Source: Enchytraeus crypticus (taxonomy: Eukaryota; Annelida; Clitellata; Enchytraeida; Enchytraeidae). Taken from it: a stretch of 64,000 bases of DNA. The position numbers and the translations under genes were made by a program. Below the pieces are notes generated by a model. That model searched no databases, was not told where the DNA came from, and worked only from the letters and a program-made list of their open reading frames with translations. This document shows positions 44,478-56,889 of the stretch, piece after piece. Where the stretch lies: the NCBI GenBank assembly GCA_905160935.1, contig CAJHZI010000232.1:451001-515000 (forward strand). The letters are read 5' to 3'. Each line of letters begins with the position of its first letter. The stretch's first letter is position 1.

Positions 44478-47400
44478 CTGAAAAGAAAACCACTCAAAAT
44501 TAACACAAGTAGTCAATCACATTCAAAGAGCTCAGCAATCACAAAGAAATGCTTTCTACGTTAAGTACAGAGTCCTGTTGGGTTATACATTCCAGTGATG
44601 AGAAGTAACAAAGTAATCAAGTAAAAAGTACTAAAATGATCATTTTACTTGTAGCGAAGTACTCAGTTTGTCTGGGTACTTTTTGCTTGTAATGAAATAA
44701 TTTCTGTAGTACATTTTAACTTGTAACTACTGAAGTGAAACAGTCGCGTTACTTTTTAAAACCTGTATGAATTTCTAGCGCCCCATTTCTAGTAATTATT
44801 AAATACTTTAGAAGAATAATAAATTAATACAAACTCACCAATAACATATCTGTGGTTTAGCTAGCGCCAGTATCGGTGCTAAACCAGGTGTGTTACGTAG
44901 ATCAAACAAAGCCTTTAATCTATGTCACACACTGTACTGCCTTTGTTGTCTAGTCAAGGACCTTGTTAAGTGCGCTTTGAGGTTTAGTGCAATATTAGAA
45001 TTTGTGTTGATTCACAGAATAAAGCATAGTGCTTCGTATCTATAGGCCAGTTCTATCTTTGACTGATGATGATTATCTTTCTCCAAGATTGTTAGGGGAA
45101 GTAATGGTTTATAGTTAGATTAGAAGAATTTGCAAATAAGGCTTGGAAAAAGTTAAAATGCATGTAAAAAATAATTAAAATAAATATTATTTTCATTAGA
45201 AACTTAAAAAACTAAAATCTTTCAATCATGTATCTTCAAATATTCCTAATACACATCTCCTTAACTTTATCTCTCTCCCTCTTTATCACACTCTAGACCT
45301 TATTACTCAGTAGAGGGCGTACCTATACACATGCAGGGTTTTGCCAATAACATTGAACTCGCTTCGATTTTGCTTAGTATATTGCTCATGTACAAGCTTA
45401 ACATCTCCTGCTTGCCAGTGCAGCCGTTCAACCACTATTAAGTTGTGCAGTTATGTTAGTTATGACACAAAGGCGGATCGAATGACAGTCAAAACATTTG
45501 AGAGTCTGGTTCTTCTAAAAACTAGCAATTGAAAGTTTTAGGTACATTAAATATCCGCCATAAAACTTAATTTCATAATTGTGTAGGAACAGCAATTTTC
45601 AAACATTTTGCTTATCATCAGACATTTATAGCAGATGTAGGTATATACATCTTAATTGGAATTTTGTATATAAGAATGTATATATAAAGTTTCATCTGTG
45701 ACAATCCGAAACTATTTAAATTTTCATTGTTCAACTAATAATTCCATCTTTCTCACATACACATTTCTTATATTTTGGGTTTCTGTAATATGGTATTTCA
45801 CTAAGCAGATTTCATATCCATACAGAAGCCTTCTCCACACCAGGGATTTACCACTATCTTTATTTCTGTGGCTATACTATGGCTACTAGAAGATTCTCTT
45901 ATCCTTCCTGGCTGGAGCCAGTGGCGAAGTCGGTAAGATACTCGACCACGGATCAGTTGATGCGGGTTCAAATCCTGGGCTCGCCCATCACTGACATCGC
46001 TTTCGAGTGAGGAAACTGACGTTAACCTTAGCTTTAGCTTTTTCCAATGTTCTCCTCGTTTGCCACTGCAATTCTACATATTGTTTTAAATTATTTCCCT
46101 CTCCCATTGCCATACTATATTCTAACAGTTCTTGGTTCAATCACCATTAACATTTAAAAAAATTAAAATTTGCAAAGAACTTCATGCAAAATATGCTTAT
46201 AAAATGTTGCAACACCCCCCCTCCATGCATTACTGTTGGATATTATTTACAATTGATTTGATATTTACAATTGAAAAATATTTACAAGGCTCAAATCCAA
46301 GATTAAATCATCACTGAAGTCCATAAGGTTTAGGCCCTATAACTGACACAAAATGTAATACTAGTGCATTACAATTCCATGTTAAATTGCAATCAATTTG
46401 TCAGTCTATTATGCTTAAAAGTTAAAAAGTTTGAAGTTGAGACATTAGAATGAATTGGCTCTATCAGTATCTTCTTATCTAACTTTAATTTGCATTTATT
46501 TAAAAAACCAAACAAGGTTAGACTTGGTACTTCAAAATATACTTCTAAATAAAGGAATACAAGCTAGTAATTCAAATTAGACAATACTACTGATACACCA
46601 TTAACAGTGATAAAATTTAACAATTGCAACTACAAACCATGCCTTCAAGCACAATTCCAAACACAACGTGACGTCCATCAAGCCATTCAGTTTTCTTAGT
46701 TGTGATGAAGAACTGAGAACCATTCGTGTCCTTGCCAGCATTAGCCATAGATATCCACCCAGCACCATAGTGCTTCAGCTTGAAGTTCTCGTCAGGGAAC
46801 TTCTCTCCATAGATACTCTTTCCTAAACACACATAGCACAGTGACTAATTCTTTTAAAATGTATCCATATATTTTAAGAATACATGACAACGTCACAGAA
46901 ACATTTCCACACAAATTTTTAATTATGTTGTTATCTAAGATTTCTAACTAAAAGAACATTTAAGAAGTATATGGACTAATTCTGTAAAAGGTGCGAAAAG
47001 TTTTATACTTCTCAGTCATACACGGCATCGCATGTTCACGTTGCAATCCAAGTACGCAAAATAAATACAAGTATGCATATTCCCTAGTTAATTCCCTTTA
47101 ATATTTACTTGTAGTTTACATATACTGGTTACCTATTTAGGACTATAGGTTATACCACTGAATAATTTGCAGAGAATCGGCATACTTCATGATGAAATGC
47201 AATTTTAGACTCGACACTTTATTATTATAGGAATTTAAGTTAATAATAAAGTAGTTATCAAGTACGCAACAGGACTAGACTGCCAACCTCCAGTGCCATC
47301 TCCACGTGTGAAGTCACCTCCTTGAATCATGAAATCTTTGATGACTCTGTGAAATTTACTGCCCTTATATGACAACAATTTTCCATCTTTATCTTTCTAC

Positions 47401-49689
47401 ATACACAAAAAATTGTTATTCATTCATTAGTTATCTATTCATTCAGCTGTATCTTGAGATTTTTCAACCAAGTAATTTCACTTAAAATTACAATAGTAAT
47501 TTATTATTTTCAAGGGAATGAATAATAAATAACAAATAGGTGATGGTCTAAAAATGAAAATGTATACATATGCAACCACAGTCTGCGTACAAAATTATTA
47601 ATATGAGATATGGGAGAATGGCAGTAATAAAATAAATCTCAAACTAAATTAACTTAAACAAAGATGTCCTGCTAGAATCATACATATTCACTATTGGGAT
47701 CACATTAGATAAGAAAGAGTACTTGTAATGTCCAGAGAATGACAGCTAGATTAATAGTATCAAAAAGACGAATGAGGTTCTTGGGTTACTTAATGAAAAT
47801 GTGTGGAGATAATGTACAAAGATAAAAAATAATTGGAATCAAGGGAGCAGAAATTGAGAAAAACCTACAATAACTAAGTGTAGCACAACTAATAGTGACT
47901 TAAAACAAAGAACATCTCATGGGAAGAAGCAATGACATTTAGCAAAATGACCAAAGTGAATTTACAATTTTGTATCAGATGATTATGACAAATTTGTTTC
48001 AGATGATTATGATTTTTAGAAAAGACAAGTTTAAGCAAGTCATTTCCAACAATCAATAAAAATTCTACACACTTCAATGATTCCTTGGCTTTCATGTGAA
48101 ATCGATATTTCTTCTTATATTGGGCTGAGCCAGCGGTACATTGGCTAAGTTGTTTGACAGTGGATCAATAGGTGAAGGATTCAAATCTAGTGCTCGCTCT
48201 GTCACTGACATGTCATCGAGCAGGAAACTGACGTTAACAGTCAAGCAGCAAGTTAAGCAAGTTAAGAGCAGGAAACACAGTTAAACTTGTCTTTAGCTTT
48301 CTATAAAGTAACACAGCACAACAAGACAGCAACACAATGAAAAATTAATCATTGTATGTATTTTCTCACCTCAGTTGACTCAGCAAGTGTTTTGAAATTT
48401 TTCACAGTCTTAGGCACAGTTTTACCAAATAAACCAATCACAATCCTTCCTGTCTTCTCTCCACCTATTGTAATGTCAAAGAATACCTGAAGGAAAAAAA
48501 TAAATTGATGCATCTACATATCTGACCATGGAGTAATGAAACTTCTTATCCATGTTATATTACATTGTATAAAAAAGATTAAATAAGAATTGAGATTTTA
48601 AGAAAAATGCCGCTCCATTTTAGGCATATATAGCAATGAGCACTAAAAACTTTAATAGTCAAGCTTAAAACAAATGGTTTAGAGCCAGTTTTCTATCTTG
48701 AAGGCATGTCAGTGATGCGGCGATTTACACTGAATTTGAAATCCCACACCTTCTTATCGGCAATCAGACAACTAACTGATCATGCTACTGATTCAGCCTA
48801 GTGAAATGCTTAATTACAGCTTTAACCTACTTTACTTTAAAGTTACTAGGGATGAGACAATAGCAGCACCACAGCAGATTGATTTTAAAGGTTCAACTCC
48901 CTTGCTACCCCTCACCACTGACAAGCTTTCTAAACTGGTAACTTAAGCTTAACCTTTAGGTCTTAAACTACTAGGCTAACCACTTTCTATCAAATTAGCT
49001 TAACTACATTTCACTACTTTTATGTCGTAGTTTAATACTTCCTAAAGTCTTCTAGAGACAAGCATTATTTTGCTCCATAAATTTTATAATTTCCAATGTT
49101 TATTATTAAGATTTAATATTAAATAAATGTGCTATCACATCAATTATACAGATTGGGGTTGCTACGATTAAAATTATTAGCAATTACAAAAGAAGAACGC
49201 GAATTACAGTAAGAGCTGACTTGCCAACTTGAATTTTTTTGTTTGACTTTCTAGATACTTAAGATTAATCAATAAAACCTATAATATAGTAACATTTAAA
49301 CTTGTAAGTGAAGAAACTAATTAATATAAAAGATACAAAAACAATTAAACTATCTCAAATTCATTAAACTACTTTACAATTCAATGACTTTAAATTAGTT
49401 AGATTGTCACTTGATTTAACAACTTCTTTGCATAAACTACTGTTTAAGTAATTGAACATTTTGATTTAGCTGCTGCTAGCTGGTTAAACCACTTAACAGC
49501 CCTGGGTTAAAATAAAATGTCACACAATCAAATGTAAACTACTTTAATATCCATTACTGTTATTATATTCTAACACTTAACCTTATCAGTAACTTTAGGT
49601 CCCTTGGGCTTGTCATCAGCTGTAGCCTGTAGTAGTATCACACAGAGCACAGTCAGTGCGCCATATATGATCTTATTAGATCCCTGCAT
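44343..49689 (-). CDS. PPIB: Peptidyl-prolyl isomerase B (ER cyclophilin B)
   Basis: Secretory-pathway cyclophilin that isomerises peptidyl-prolyl bonds in nascent proteins, notably collagens, in the ER. Five exons (49689-49582, 48486-48370, 47396-47288, 46822-46638, 44477-44343) join in frame to 217 residues and TAA, against about 216 in human. The N-terminus [20 protein letters not shown] is a signal peptide, cleaved probably near ATA-DDK, followed by KGPKVTDKV. Cyclophilin motifs: [33 protein letters not shown] (catalytic Arg; Phe, Met and Gln pocket), [18 protein letters not shown] and [11 protein letters not shown] (Trp and His of the pocket). The C-terminus [10 protein letters not shown] corresponds to human FAIAKE with a short extension. 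An acceptor-like TTTTGTATAG just upstream of the ATG suggests a 5'UTR intron. No broken residue seen. Confidence 0.97.
44593..45665. mobile_element. hAT-like repeat (AAGTAAC ends), copy 1
   Basis: Starts CAGTGATGAGAAGTAACAAA. Inner landmarks GCCTTTGTTGTCTAGTCAAG, TTCTTCTAAAAACTAGCAAT and GTACATTAAATATCCGCC recur inverted in the copy at 60.19-61.97 kb. The far end was not delimited. Lies in the PPIB intron between exons 4 and 5. Confidence 0.7.
45911..46043 (+). repeat. SINE-A copy
   Basis: Box A TGGCGAAGTCGGT, box B GGGTTCAAATCC, tail ATCACTGACATCGCTTTCGA then GTGAGGAAACTGACGTTAAC. In a PPIB intron, opposite to the gene. Confidence 0.9.
46638..46822 (-). CDS. PPIB: PPIB exon 4: core and pocket
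   Basis: [40 protein letters not shown] and [16 protein letters not shown]; donor ATG|GTTTGT. Confidence 0.97.
47288..47396 (-). CDS. PPIB: PPIB exon 3: catalytic core
   Basis: 36 codons plus one base, [20 protein letters not shown] then [16 protein letters not shown]. Holds the catalytic Arg of FHR. Confidence 0.97.
48121..48300 (+). repeat. SINE-A copy, diverged
   Basis: GCTGAGCCAGCGGTACATTG, box B-like GGATTCAAATC, tail TGTCACTGACATGTCATCGA then GCAGGAAACTGACGTTAAC. In a PPIB intron. Confidence 0.75.
48370..48486 (-). CDS. PPIB: PPIB exon 2
   Basis: 39 codons, [20 protein letters not shown] then [19 protein letters not shown]. Acceptor TTCAG, donor GAG|GTGAG. Confidence 0.97.
48850..48960 (+). 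repeat. Possible old SINE-A relic
   Basis: Box B-like GGTTCAACTCC followed by CACTGACAAGC and GTAACTTAAGCTTAACCTT. Very diverged. Confidence 0.35.
49582..49689 (-). CDS. PPIB: PPIB exon 1: signal peptide
   Basis: 36 codons from Met at 49689 to GPKVTDK, donor AAG|GTTAAG. Hydrophobic core [12 protein letters not shown]. Confidence 0.94.
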
Positions 49690-50094
49690 CTTGAATCTAT
49701 ACAAAATATAATAATAAGCAATAAAATATAGATGGAGAGTTGGTGCCAGCATGCCTAAGCCATTCAGAATTACTGGACAAACAAAAGCGTATATACATTA
49801 TCTCAAAGTTACTCAATCAAAACAAGCTGATCATGAATTGTGTCAAAATGTTCAGGAAATTAAGGAATAAGTAGTTCAAAATATATCCAGCAATAATAAA
49901 TGTACATCAATAAAGTTAGTCACAGTTCAAGCAGTAAAAAGTTGTACAGAATGCATAAAATAAAAGGTATTTCAGCAAAATGATCATGGCATACTTTTAC
50001 TATTTGATTTTAACAAAATTTAGAAACTATTATTATGAAAGTTTATGAAATGCCAAAATGTTATAATAATTGACATCACATTATAGTAATATCT

Positions 50095-50375
50095 TTTCGT
50101 GTTGTAGCCGGGACACTGGAGAATAGACGAATCATTACCTCTACTTGTGAAAAAAGGTGACTAAACAAGAAATGATGAAGGCCACCAGAATCTATTTCAT
50201 AAGCAATATTTTTCTCAAGTTATAGTCTACATCAGATGCGGATTAGGTACAGCCAGCTGTGAATGGAGTAACTTGTTGATCTAAATAGTGCTCCTTATGA
50301 AGTGTTTTTGTAGACAATGAGTAGGAATATGTACCCTTGACCTGTGATTTGACAAAACACTACAGAGAACGAGTG
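50095..50375 (+). repeat. Repeat E copy
   Basis: TTTTCGTGTTGTAGCCGGGA, TTTCTCAAGTTATAGTCTAC and AGGAATATGTACCCTTGACC. Colinear with 19.92-20.30 kb but lacking the GGGAAACC block and an intact hairpin. Confidence 0.6.
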
Positions 50376-50927
50376 AATGCGAGTGTAAACCCTGAAGAGT
50401 AAAACTAAGTAAATATGATCAACTAAGATTATCTTCATCACTTTTAGTCTTTTAATACCGCATGTCTAAACCACTGCCTCAGGCACATTAGTTAATTATC
50501 AACATTATGTGAATATCCAAGATTCTATTTTCTGATATACTTGCCTGAAATTGATTCCATGAACACAAGAATAGCCATTTAAAATGTCACCACGTTACTT
50601 GTTGCTCTACGCCTGCCTTATTTAGAAATTCTTAAATGTTTAAATAGGGTAGTCTGAATATATTTAATTGACAGGGATTAAATATTTATAAAGTTGATAA
50701 ACTTTAAGTCAACCTAATTATACACTTAAGACCAGACAATCACAGAAGACTAGATCAAACTTGATAAAAACAAGTCCTTAACAAATGTCGACAGGTGCAG
50801 CGTGTCAATTTCAGTGTGTATACTCGATAGGCATTAAGCACATTACTTTTGTGTTCTTTTATAGATTTAATTTACTTTTTTAAAATGTGTAATGCATTTA
50901 ATTAATATTGAAATTTGAAAAGGTGCA

Positions 50928-50929
<2 letters not shown>

Positions 50930-50962
<33 letters not shown>

Positions 50963-51225
50963 TAATAATGATAATAATAATAACACACATTATAGTGAAA
51001 TGATCAACTACGTTGATATCTATCACTTTTAATACTAGATGTTAAATCCGTTAGGCAATTTTGTCCATTTTCCATGTAGCCAGTCCAGTGAATGTCCGAG
51101 AATTTACTCTCAGATCAGCGCGGCTGGGATTCGAACCCACGGGGGTTCAATTTACCTCACGATCCGTCATTTAAAACTTCATGACGTTATCTACACCTCT
51201 TACCACTGCGCTACTGAGAAATTCA
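50930..51225 (-). repeat. SINE-B copy with (AAT)n tail
   Basis: On the minus strand: AGTAGCGCAGTGGTAAGAGG, GGGTTCGAATCCCAGC, the shared body, the ATCAACGTAGTTGATC palindrome and an ATT-type tail (50930-50982 on the plus strand as AAT). Confidence 0.88.
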
Positions 51226-51879
51226 GTACAAATACAGTACAGTAAACGGAAAATAGCATCTCTCATATTTATTCTACATTGAACCAGATACAGCACGGAA
51301 ATACAATACTTGTTTAAAAGACAAAAACGCTTAATTACCTAATTAGGATGAAGCCTCGACACGGCAAACTTAAGAAAAGAAATGCAAACTAACTCTTTAC
51401 GCCACGCAATCTTTATCAGGGCCACACCCACCGGGTAGAAAATTGCTAAATGAAGAACTAATTTGCATCCAGTCTACAATAAACTTTTACAATTCCTTTT
51501 CTTTTTCAAGCAAACTTTTATAATGCTTGATAATTGAAAATTCTATAAATCACTCAACTAGTGCTACTATGGTATTATTAAGGTATCATTAATGTTAAAG
51601 TATCTTTTTGCTAAGTTATAAATCAGCAAGTTGTTAGGACATTTACCTTAAACAGGAACTCAAGCTGCAGTTAATCATACGAAATCAGTACCCTGGGAGT
51701 TTGTCCCAAGCTGTGTGGAGGATTCTGATTGGCTATTTAAATAAAATACTAATAATTAAGGAACAATACTAATAATTATGTAACTATAATATTATTTATT
51801 AGTACTTCTATTAATATGTTGTTATTATTATTATCATTTTATTGTTGATTTATTATTATTATTATTATTATTATAATTA

Positions 51880-52655
51880 TTAATAAATATGGGAATAAGT
51901 TAAAATAACATCTGCTCTCTTCTTGCGAAAGTTAAACGTTGCTGATCGCGTCAGCGGGTGACATTGCCCTGAATCCACTGCTTTTTTGGCTCCAGCAGCG
52001 CCCGTCCCCATTTCCTCTGCTATCGATCCACCACGTCGGTGACTCCCCTGAATAGGCGTTGATGAGGCAGTTGTGAGAACTCTGTTGGGAGAACCGCTTT
52101 TGGAAGTCAACAACCCTGAAATCTGGATAGCTGTTCCTAGAGAATTCTGGGATCTAGTTTCCGCCTGATTAGTTTCCGCCTGATTAGGGCTTTGATTTGT
52201 AAAACCCGATGAGCTCTGCCTCTCCGACTCAGCCTACCCTGAGGCCAACATCTGGTTCAGCCCTAGACCCTGGTGCTGTGGCCCTAGTGGGAGGAACCCC
52301 TGGGACGCAGAGGCCACTCGATAACCTCGAGTATCTCCTTTTTCTCGCTGAGGGTTAGCCCAGAAAACTCTTGTGGATCTATCTCAGGCTCTATGGACGC
52401 ACTCGAGGAGGTGGAGGGAAGCATTGAGAGGCCAGGACGTAGGACACATCTCTTCTCTTTCAGACGGGCTGTGTTCAACCCGTTGACGATCACCCTCGTG
52501 CTCACGTGCTGCCCCAGTGCCCGCTTGTCACTAGTCGGCACCTGAGGCTGAGGCTGCGTGGACTGGACCCCAGGTTTGATTTGAGTTTTTGGGGGCAGAG
52601 GTCGGGCACCTGTTTGGATTTGGCTTTTATTTTGAGTTGGAACAGATGAAACCAC
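51880..52655 (-). other. Unrecognised open frames, probably repeat-derived
   Basis: Two minus-strand frames (52655-52284 and 52113-51880). The first is Pro/Gln-rich then FSGLTLSEKKEILEVIEW; the second has LTTASSTPIQGSHRRGG and SATFNFRKKRADVILTY. They are higher in GC than the surroundings and lie next to LINE-F ends and ATT tracts, so they may be the 5' region of another LINE. Function not recognised. Confidence 0.35.
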
Positions 52656-52689
52656 AGATGGATGGGGCTTAGATTCTGCATATTATTAT

Positions 52690-53260
52690 TATTAAAAAAA
52701 TTTTACCCCGGTGTAAAGAACCTGAGGTTTGATAAAAACGATTCAAGCAAAACGTGCTGAATCGCCGCCCGGCTACTCGAGGTCATCAATCGGCCCAAAG
52801 GAATTGTTGAAGCAGACTACATTAAATCTTTGCAAAGTCATGGAAAGCCTTTGCCAAAGAAAAGATGTCTCTCGCTTATCGCCGGTTTTCTCTGCAATAA
52901 GTCTGCCTATGCCATTAATAAAGTCAACTCATTCGGGATTCATTGGGCCCATGGTTTCAATGGCCACCGGAACAACTTCATATCCTAAGGACAGATCACG
53001 GTATTTATCCAACTTCCTAGAGGCGGCATGAACAGCAGCTCCACCGGCTGTGACTGAAGTCGTATTCAGGTAGGAGTTTGTCATAGTGTCAATGACCGTG
53101 ACGTCCCATAAGGCACATTTACCATTGCACCAGGGCACTAAAGTCATGCCGTCCGGACGCTTGCCGTCTGATCTGGACAACCCACTTGGTTCCTTAGAGG
53201 AAGGGATGCCTGCTCTTGAAAGTGCTCGCCAAATTAAGTTATTTAAATTGTGATGGCGAG
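52690..53260 (-). mobile_element. LINE-F ORF2 C-terminus
   Basis: Minus strand: IPSSKEPSGLSRSDGKRPDG, MTLVPWCNGKCALWDVTV, AASRKLDKYRDLSLGYEVVP, VAIETMGPMN, then after a frame break DFINGIGRLIAEKTGDKRET and SFLWQRLSMTLQRFNVVCFN ending PIDDLE and stop. This is the C-terminal domain of a group of animal non-LTR RT proteins (DVTV...VPVAVETLGP...SFLxQRxSxxxQR). Confidence 0.82.
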
Positions 53261-53261
53261 A

Positions 53262-53278
53262 TATTATTATTATTATTA

Positions 53279-53323
<45 letters not shown>

Positions 53324-53340
53324 TTTTTATTATTATTTTA
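53262..53340. repeat. (ATT)n tract
   Basis: ATT repeats with TTT interruptions between two LINE-F 3' ends; a second shorter tract is at about 53512-53540. Confidence 0.92.
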
Positions 53341-53512
53341 CCCCGGTGTAAAGAACCTGGGGTTTGATAAAAACGATTCAAGCAATACGTGCTGAATCGC
53401 CGCCCGGCGACTCGAGGTCATCAATCGGCTTAAAAGAATTGTTGAAGCAGACTGCATTAAATCTTTGCAAAGTCATGGAAAGCCTCATATTTCAAAGTCA
53501 TGGAAAGCCTTG
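53338..53512 (-). mobile_element. LINE-F 3' tail, second copy
   Basis: CCCCGGTGTAAAGAACCTGG, GATTCAAGCAATACGTGCTG and GACTCGAGGTCATCAATCGG repeat the tail at 52.70-52.86 kb. TTTCAAAGTCATGGAAAGCC is locally duplicated. Confidence 0.85.
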
Positions 53513-53619
53513 TTATTATTATTATTATTATTATTATTAATATTTGTCTGTTTTAACTCGTAAACCTCCATTCCACTAGTACCCTTCCTCGGACTGACTT
53601 CCCGGATTTTGACTTGCAC

Positions 53620-53715
53620 CGTTTTTGGACCCTACACTCTGCTCATCGGATTGTATTTGGTACCATAGTGCTCAATTTCGTCATGGACGACAGTAGCACT
53701 CTAATTCTGTTGTTG
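53620..53715 (-). repeat. Short module copy
   Basis: Inverse of the 35.64-kb module: GCACCGTTTTTGGACCCTAC and ATAGTGCTCAATTTCGTCAT then ACTCTAATTCTGTTG. The ATG-frame is damaged here. Confidence 0.6.
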
Positions 53716-53794
53716 TTGTTGTTTCATGTTGTGTCTGTCTGTCTGCTAAGGTAACGCTGAGCGTCATAACGTAATATTTATAATTCCCTAATAT

Positions 53795-56215
53795 TATTAG
53801 TTGGAGAAGAGCAATATGGAAATATAGTTGGAAAATATGGCCTCGGCAAGAGGAATGAACGAGGAGAAAGATTCATTAATTGGTGCCAAAGCCACAATCA
53901 AATAATAGCTAACACATGGTACAAACAGCACAAAAGGAGAAGATATACTTGGAAGAGTCCTGGAGATAAAATAAGAAATCAAATCGATTACATAACTATC
54001 AACGAAAGATTTCGTAATTCAATCAGAAATTGCAAAACTTATCCAGGTGCAGACTGTGACTCAGACCATATTCCAGTAATTTGCAATATACTTATAAAAT
54101 TAAAAAAGATTGAAAGACAAGAGAGAACATTAGTACAAGATTTCTCCACTCTAATAAAAGATCAAACTATTCAATATAGATATAAAGTAGAAATTCAAAA
54201 TAGATTCCAAGTATTGGCAGAAAATGATGGTCTGAATAACATCAACAACAAATGGGATAATTTCAAAAATGCATTAGTAGTATCAGCAAATGAAATCATC
54301 CCAGAAAAGAATATGCAAAGGAAAACTAAATGGATAAATCAGAACATTTTACAATTAATGAAAGAACGACAAAAGATTAAAGATAGAGAAATATGGAGTA
54401 TAGAGTTTCGAACAATGCAATAAAGAAACTTTGCAAACATGAAAAGGAAGAGTGGTTAAACAAAAGATGTGATGAGATTGAAAAGATGAAATTTACAGAC
54501 ACAAGGAAAATGTACAAAGAGATAAATGAAATAACTAATCGGAAATCTAATTGCTCACATAGTAAATGCATCAAGGCTAAGAATGGAGATATTCTCATGA
54601 CAAAGAAAGATATACTTGATAGATGGTCAGAGTATATCGATGACCTTTTTAAAGATAATCGAATGGAGCTTCCAGAAATAACTAAAGAAATAGCAGGTCC
54701 TAAAATCTTAGAAGACGAAGTTACATATGCCATTAGAAAATTAAAAAGAAACAAAGCAAGCGGACCAGATAACATAACAGCAGAAATGATTCAAGCCACG
54801 GAAGAATTTAGCGTAAAAGAGATCACGTCAATAGCAAACGACATTTATGACAATGGCGAATTTCCTAAAGATCTATTGAGATCGATATTTATTGCATTAC
54901 CGAAGAAACCTGGTGCGGTAGAATGTGAACTGCACAGAACTATAAGTCTAATGAGTGTAGTCATTAAAATCTATTTAAGAATTCTGCTAATGAGAATGAG
55001 AAATAAAATTAGACCTGAAATAAATCCCGTGCAATATGGTTTTATGGATGATTCCGGTACAAGGAATGCTATTTTCGTTCTAAGAATTCTGTGTGAAAGA
55101 GCCATAGAATTAAATAAGGATCTATTCCTTTGTTTCATTGATTATACCAAAGCTTTTGACAAAGTTAGACACAGCAAATTGATTGATCTTCTTCATGAAT
55201 TGGATATAGATGGCAAAGACATAAGAAGTGTTAGGAATTTATACTGGAATCAAGAAGCTGCAATGAGATATGAGAACGAGTACAGTAGCTTTTGCAAAAT
55301 TAAGAGAGGAGTAAGGCAAGGCTGTGTAATGTCACCAGATCTTTTTAACTTATATAGTGAAAATATAATGAGGAATATCAGTGAAATAAAAGGATTAGTA
55401 ATTGGAGGATACAATCTTAATAATATTCGTTATGCTGATGACATAGTTCTTATTGCCGACTCGCGAGACAAACTTCAAGAAATGTTGGATATTGTAACAT
55501 ATCATAGTGAGGCTAGTGGATTATCTATAAATATGAAGAAAACAGAATGCATGACAGTCAGCAAACTAAAAATGCCACAGCCATGCTTAATCAATGTAAG
55601 AGGTCAAAATGTCAAACAAGTTGAATCAGTCATATATTTAGGGTCACTTATTCATCAAAATGGGAAATGTGACAAGGAAATAAACAGAAGAATAGCCATG
55701 GCTAAGGAGGCATATAACAGAATGTCAAAGATTTTTAGAAGCCATGAATTATCAATTGATACCAAAAAAAGACTTCTTCAATGCTACATTCAACCAATAT
55801 TGTTATATGGAAGTGAAGTTTGGACAATCTCTTCTGTAATGGAATCGAAACTTGAGGCAACAGAGATGTGGTTCTATAGAAGAATGCTGCGTATATCTTA
55901 TAAAGACCACATTAAAAATGAAGATGTTCTACAAAGAATGTCAACTTGTCGTGACCTTTTGAACCGAATACGACGACAACAGATGAAATTTTTCGGACAC
56001 ATTATGCGGAACAAAATAGTTGAAAATACCGTAGTGACAGGAATAATAGAAGGAAAAAGATGCAAGGGTCGACAACGAATGACGTTTATTAAGAGTCTTA
56101 GCAAATGGATGCAGTTAACTGAAACAGAGATGATCAGAGCAACAATGAACAGAGACATATGGAGGAATATGACCATGACCGCCCAGGCTTGGAACAGGCA
56201 CGGCACTTAAAGAAG
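53795..56215 (+). mobile_element. LINE-B: RTE/BovB-like retrotransposon, nearly intact
   Basis: A 5'-truncated element. The C-terminal half of the endonuclease is open from 53795 to 54423 (GLGKRNERGERFINWCQSHN, RRRYTWKSPGDKIRNQIDYI, PGADCDSDHIPVI with the SDH motif). A single frameshift near 54395-54420 leads into one 605-residue frame (54393-56210). Its RT has FCFIDYTKAFDKVRH (motif A, about residue 245), IKRGVRQGCVMSPDLFNLY (motif B) and IRYADDIVLIA (motif C, about residue 346), then LYGSEVWTISSVMESKLEAT, FFGHIMRNK and KRCKGRQRMTF. The order and wording closely follow BovB-type ORFs as I recall them. The 3' end is GGCACTTAAAGAAGAAGAA. It is the least decayed element in the window, so probably young. 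Confidence 0.93.
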
Positions 56216-56373
56216 AAGAATATTATTATATATTACATGAAATGTGACATACCGCAGAAAACGTACATACATACAAATGGCAATATAGAAAGCAGTAAAC
56301 ATAGCATTATGCAGACATTGTTTCAAAGAAATTTAATATGAGTCTTTACATGCATATAATATTCTAATTAAAG

Positions 56374-56605
56374 CTAACTCTTATCGATCAAAGGTGAGCG
56401 TTTGGATGGTAAAGAGAAAGGATGAGCCCTCTCCCTGAGCTGAAAGTTCAAATTATCTTTAAGCGGCGGAAGAAGCCGGTGCAGGACATGCTGTTTGTTA
56501 CTGATGATAGCGTTAAACAATTTCTCATGAGCATCTGCAGCGATATCCACAAAAGATCGTATTCCATCATAGAAGTTACTTCTTGAAGCCTTCCTGAGGG
56601 AAAAA
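56374..56605 (-). mobile_element. LINE ORF C-terminal fragment
   Basis: ASRSNFYDGIRSFVDIAADA, HEKLFNAIISNKQHVLHRLL and LRERAHPFSLPSKR resemble the short C-terminal domain (HVLHxLLP...YxLRxRxHxFxLP) of some animal LINE ORFs. Identification by recall only. Confidence 0.55.
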
Positions 56606-56611
56606 ATAAAC

Positions 56612-56823
56612 ACGCATTATAGTGGAACGATCAACTATGTTGATATCTATCACTTTTAATACCACATGTTTAAACCGTTGGGCAAATTTAGACCATATTC
56701 GTTATAACCAGTCCAGTGAATGTCCGAGATTTTACTCTCACATCAGCGCGGCTGGGATTCGAACCAACGATGTTTCCATTTACCTCAGGATCTGTCATTT
56801 TACCCCTACGCTATTAAGACATT
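56612..56823 (-). repeat. SINE-B copy
   Basis: CATTATAGTGGAACGATCAA and GTTGATATCTATCACTTTTA at the 3' end; box B inverse GCTGGGATTCGAACC. Inserted between the LINE fragment and a LINE-D end. Confidence 0.85.
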
Positions 56824-56889
56824 CTTGAAGGCTTCAAGGCGCTCTCTCTCGGAGGAACCAACACAGCCGTCTGCTAAGGTATTACAATA

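Noticed and set aside
53262-53381. Poly-Ile/Lys frame start on the minus strand
   Set aside because: Produced by an (ATT)n tract ahead of the LINE-F coding remnant.
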